A stretch of 7,023 bases of DNA from Chromatiales bacterium (GTDB lineage Bacteria > Pseudomonadota > Gammaproteobacteria > Chromatiales > Chromatiaceae): NCBI GenBank assembly GCA_022360595.1, contig JAKSCN010000507.1:1-7023 (forward strand). The letters run 5' to 3'. Position 1 is the first letter of the stretch; each line of letters begins with the position of its first letter. The translations under genes and the position numbers were made by a program. Below are positions 6,407-7,023 of the stretch, piece after piece. The notes under the pieces are model-generated. The model saw only the letters and a list, made by a program, of their open reading frames with translations, had not been told where the DNA came from and did no database searches.

Positions 6407-6859
6407 TTGAAGCCCCGTTACCCAAAAGCGATCGGCAGTTTTCTGCATAAACAGTCCACATTGGAGCAATTAGCTGCAAAAAGCCGAGAATTCGACGATC
6501 TATTGCAGCAGGTGAGAACGCTCTTGCCGGCCCCTCTGGGGGAGCACTGTAGTGCAGCGATCAAGCGCGACAAAACCCTTATACTTTATACTGTATCGTC
6601 CGCCTGGGCCAGTCGTTTACGTTTTATTTCACGTCAACTAACTGGCCAGCTAAAAGGTAAGGGGATACAGATCGAAAAGATTTCGGTACGGGTCCAGCTT
6701 CAACGCCAACCGCAAAAACGCCCACCCAGAAGAATCCGTAATCTGAGCGGGGAGAATGCAACTTTAATCGAGCAGCTTGCCGATCACATCGAAGACGACA
6801 AACTCAGCGCTGCCTTGCGGCGACTCAGTCGCCACAAAAATCGCCAACATAAGTGTTAA
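6407..6859 (+). CDS. dciA: DciA family (DUF721) replicative helicase loader
   Basis: This encodes a 150-residue cytoplasmic protein of the DUF721/DciA family. DciA helps load the replicative helicase DnaB and is found in bacteria that lack the phage-derived DnaC/DnaI loaders. Residues about 5-97 look like the family's KH-like domain: an N-terminal PKAIGSFL segment, a helix, LPAPLGEHC (40-48), the beta strand KTLILYT and the hallmark SAWASRLRF (65-73) with Trp67. The tail (98-150) is strongly basic (QRQPQKRPPRRIR), then a predicted helix, consistent with the flexible DciA tail known from Vibrio cholerae. The TTG at 6407 is the only workable start, because an in-frame stop (6389-6391) lies just upstream and MKPRYPKAIG fits family N-termini. 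It has no clear Shine-Dalgarno. The gene diverges from the M23 gene (17 bp between start codons) and converges on lpxC (12 bp between stops). Confidence 0.88.
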   Translation: MKPRYPKAIGSFLHKQSTLEQLAAKSREFDDLLQQVRTLLPAPLGEHCSAAIKRDKTLILYTVSSAWASRLRFISRQLTGQLKGKGIQIEKISVRVQLQRQPQKRPPRRIRNLSGENATLIEQLADHIEDDKLSAALRRLSRHKNRQHKC

Positions 6860-6871
6860 CAGGCTCTCTCC

Positions 6872-7023
6872 TTACACAGAGTGGGCAGGCTTCATGTAGG
6901 AGATAGGTGCCGCATCATCCTCCTCGAAGGTGACCTCTTCCCAGGCCGTCTCATCGGCCATCAACGTCTTCAGCAACTTGTTGTTCAATGCATGACCTGA
7001 CTTTTCGCCATTAAACGCGCCGA
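6872..7023 (-). CDS. lpxC: C-terminus of UDP-3-O-acyl-N-acetylglucosamine deacetylase LpxC (partial)
   Basis: The minus strand is open from the right edge to a TAA at 6872-6874 and gives 49 residues. They contain SGHALNNKLLKTL and AWEEVTFEEDDAAPISY, which match the last part of LpxC closely; E. coli has a similar SGHALNNKLL and AWEYVTFEDD stretch. LpxC is the zinc-dependent cytoplasmic enzyme of the committed step of lipid A synthesis. Its catalytic residues lie upstream, outside the window. In E. coli the extreme C-terminus of LpxC is the signal for FtsH degradation and ends in small hydrophobic residues. Here the end is KPAHSV, also short and partly apolar, so similar control is possible but unproven. 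The location at the edge of the dcw cluster fits. Confidence 0.95.
   Translation of the reverse strand, partial: GAFNGEKSGHALNNKLLKTLMADETAWEEVTFEEDDAAPISYMKPAHSV

Noticed and set aside
6819..6833. Perfect inverted repeat GGCGACT-C-AGTCGCC near the end of dciA as a possible terminator
   Set aside because: On neither strand is the stem followed by a U-run; the only T-run on the minus strand comes before it. It codes for conserved Arg-Leu-Ser residues and may be chance.
6764..6850. 28-residue minus-strand ORF just after lpxC, at the position where secM starts in E. coli
   Set aside because: It is antisense to conserved dciA codons, its nearest ribosome-site-like AGGAG is about 17 nt from the ATG, and it has neither a signal peptide nor a SecM-like arrest motif.

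Overview
The window looks like a chromosomal core segment from a gammaproteobacterium. The evidence is the gene order, which is that of the region next to the division and cell-wall (dcw) cluster: lpxC, a DciA-family gene, secA, mutT, yacG and zapD. The protein sequences are also close to gammaproteobacterial families. A fused Nudix-ThiE protein, argJ placed directly behind secA, and a DciA-type helicase loader in the interval where enteric bacteria carry secM all point away from Enterobacterales. They suggest a Pseudomonas-like or sulfur-oxidizer-like (Chromatiales or symbiont type) lineage. That lineage guess is inference from layout and sequence flavour only. I see no mobile element, CRISPR array, rRNA, tRNA or integrated foreign DNA.

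Layout, left to right. Bases 1-63 hold the last codons of a plus-strand gene read as zapD. It is followed 5 nt later by yacG (69-275), which encodes a small zinc-ribbon gyrase inhibitor. The stop codon of yacG directly abuts the stop codon of the minus-strand block. That block, read right to left, starts with an inner-membrane-anchored M23 (LytM-type) metallopeptidase (5460-6389). A 189-base spacer (5271-5459) follows, with two small stem-loops and the likely secA leader. Then come secA (2460-5270), argJ (1249-2460, sharing one base with the secA stop) and the Nudix-ThiE fusion (276-1226). Divergent from the M23 gene, only 17 bases away, is dciA (6407-6859, plus strand, TTG start). It runs tail to tail into the last 49 codons of lpxC (6872-7023, minus strand), which enters from the right edge.

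The genes are housekeeping functions: division-ring stabilisation (ZapD), gyrase control (YacG), nucleotide-pool cleaning (MutT-like Nudix), arginine synthesis (ArgJ), protein export (SecA), peptidoglycan cutting (M23), loading of the replicative helicase (DciA) and the committed step of lipid A synthesis (LpxC). secA-argJ-mutT is probably one transcription unit, because the start and stop codons overlap or are close and no terminator is visible between them.

I found no previously undescribed system. The points most worth a second look are the extra segment of about 25 residues in SecA nucleotide-binding domain 1, the ThiE-like domain whose metal-binding Asp positions are not conserved, the very compact dciA/M23 divergent start region with a short overlapping upstream ORF, and the structured secA leader with no SecM-like gene.
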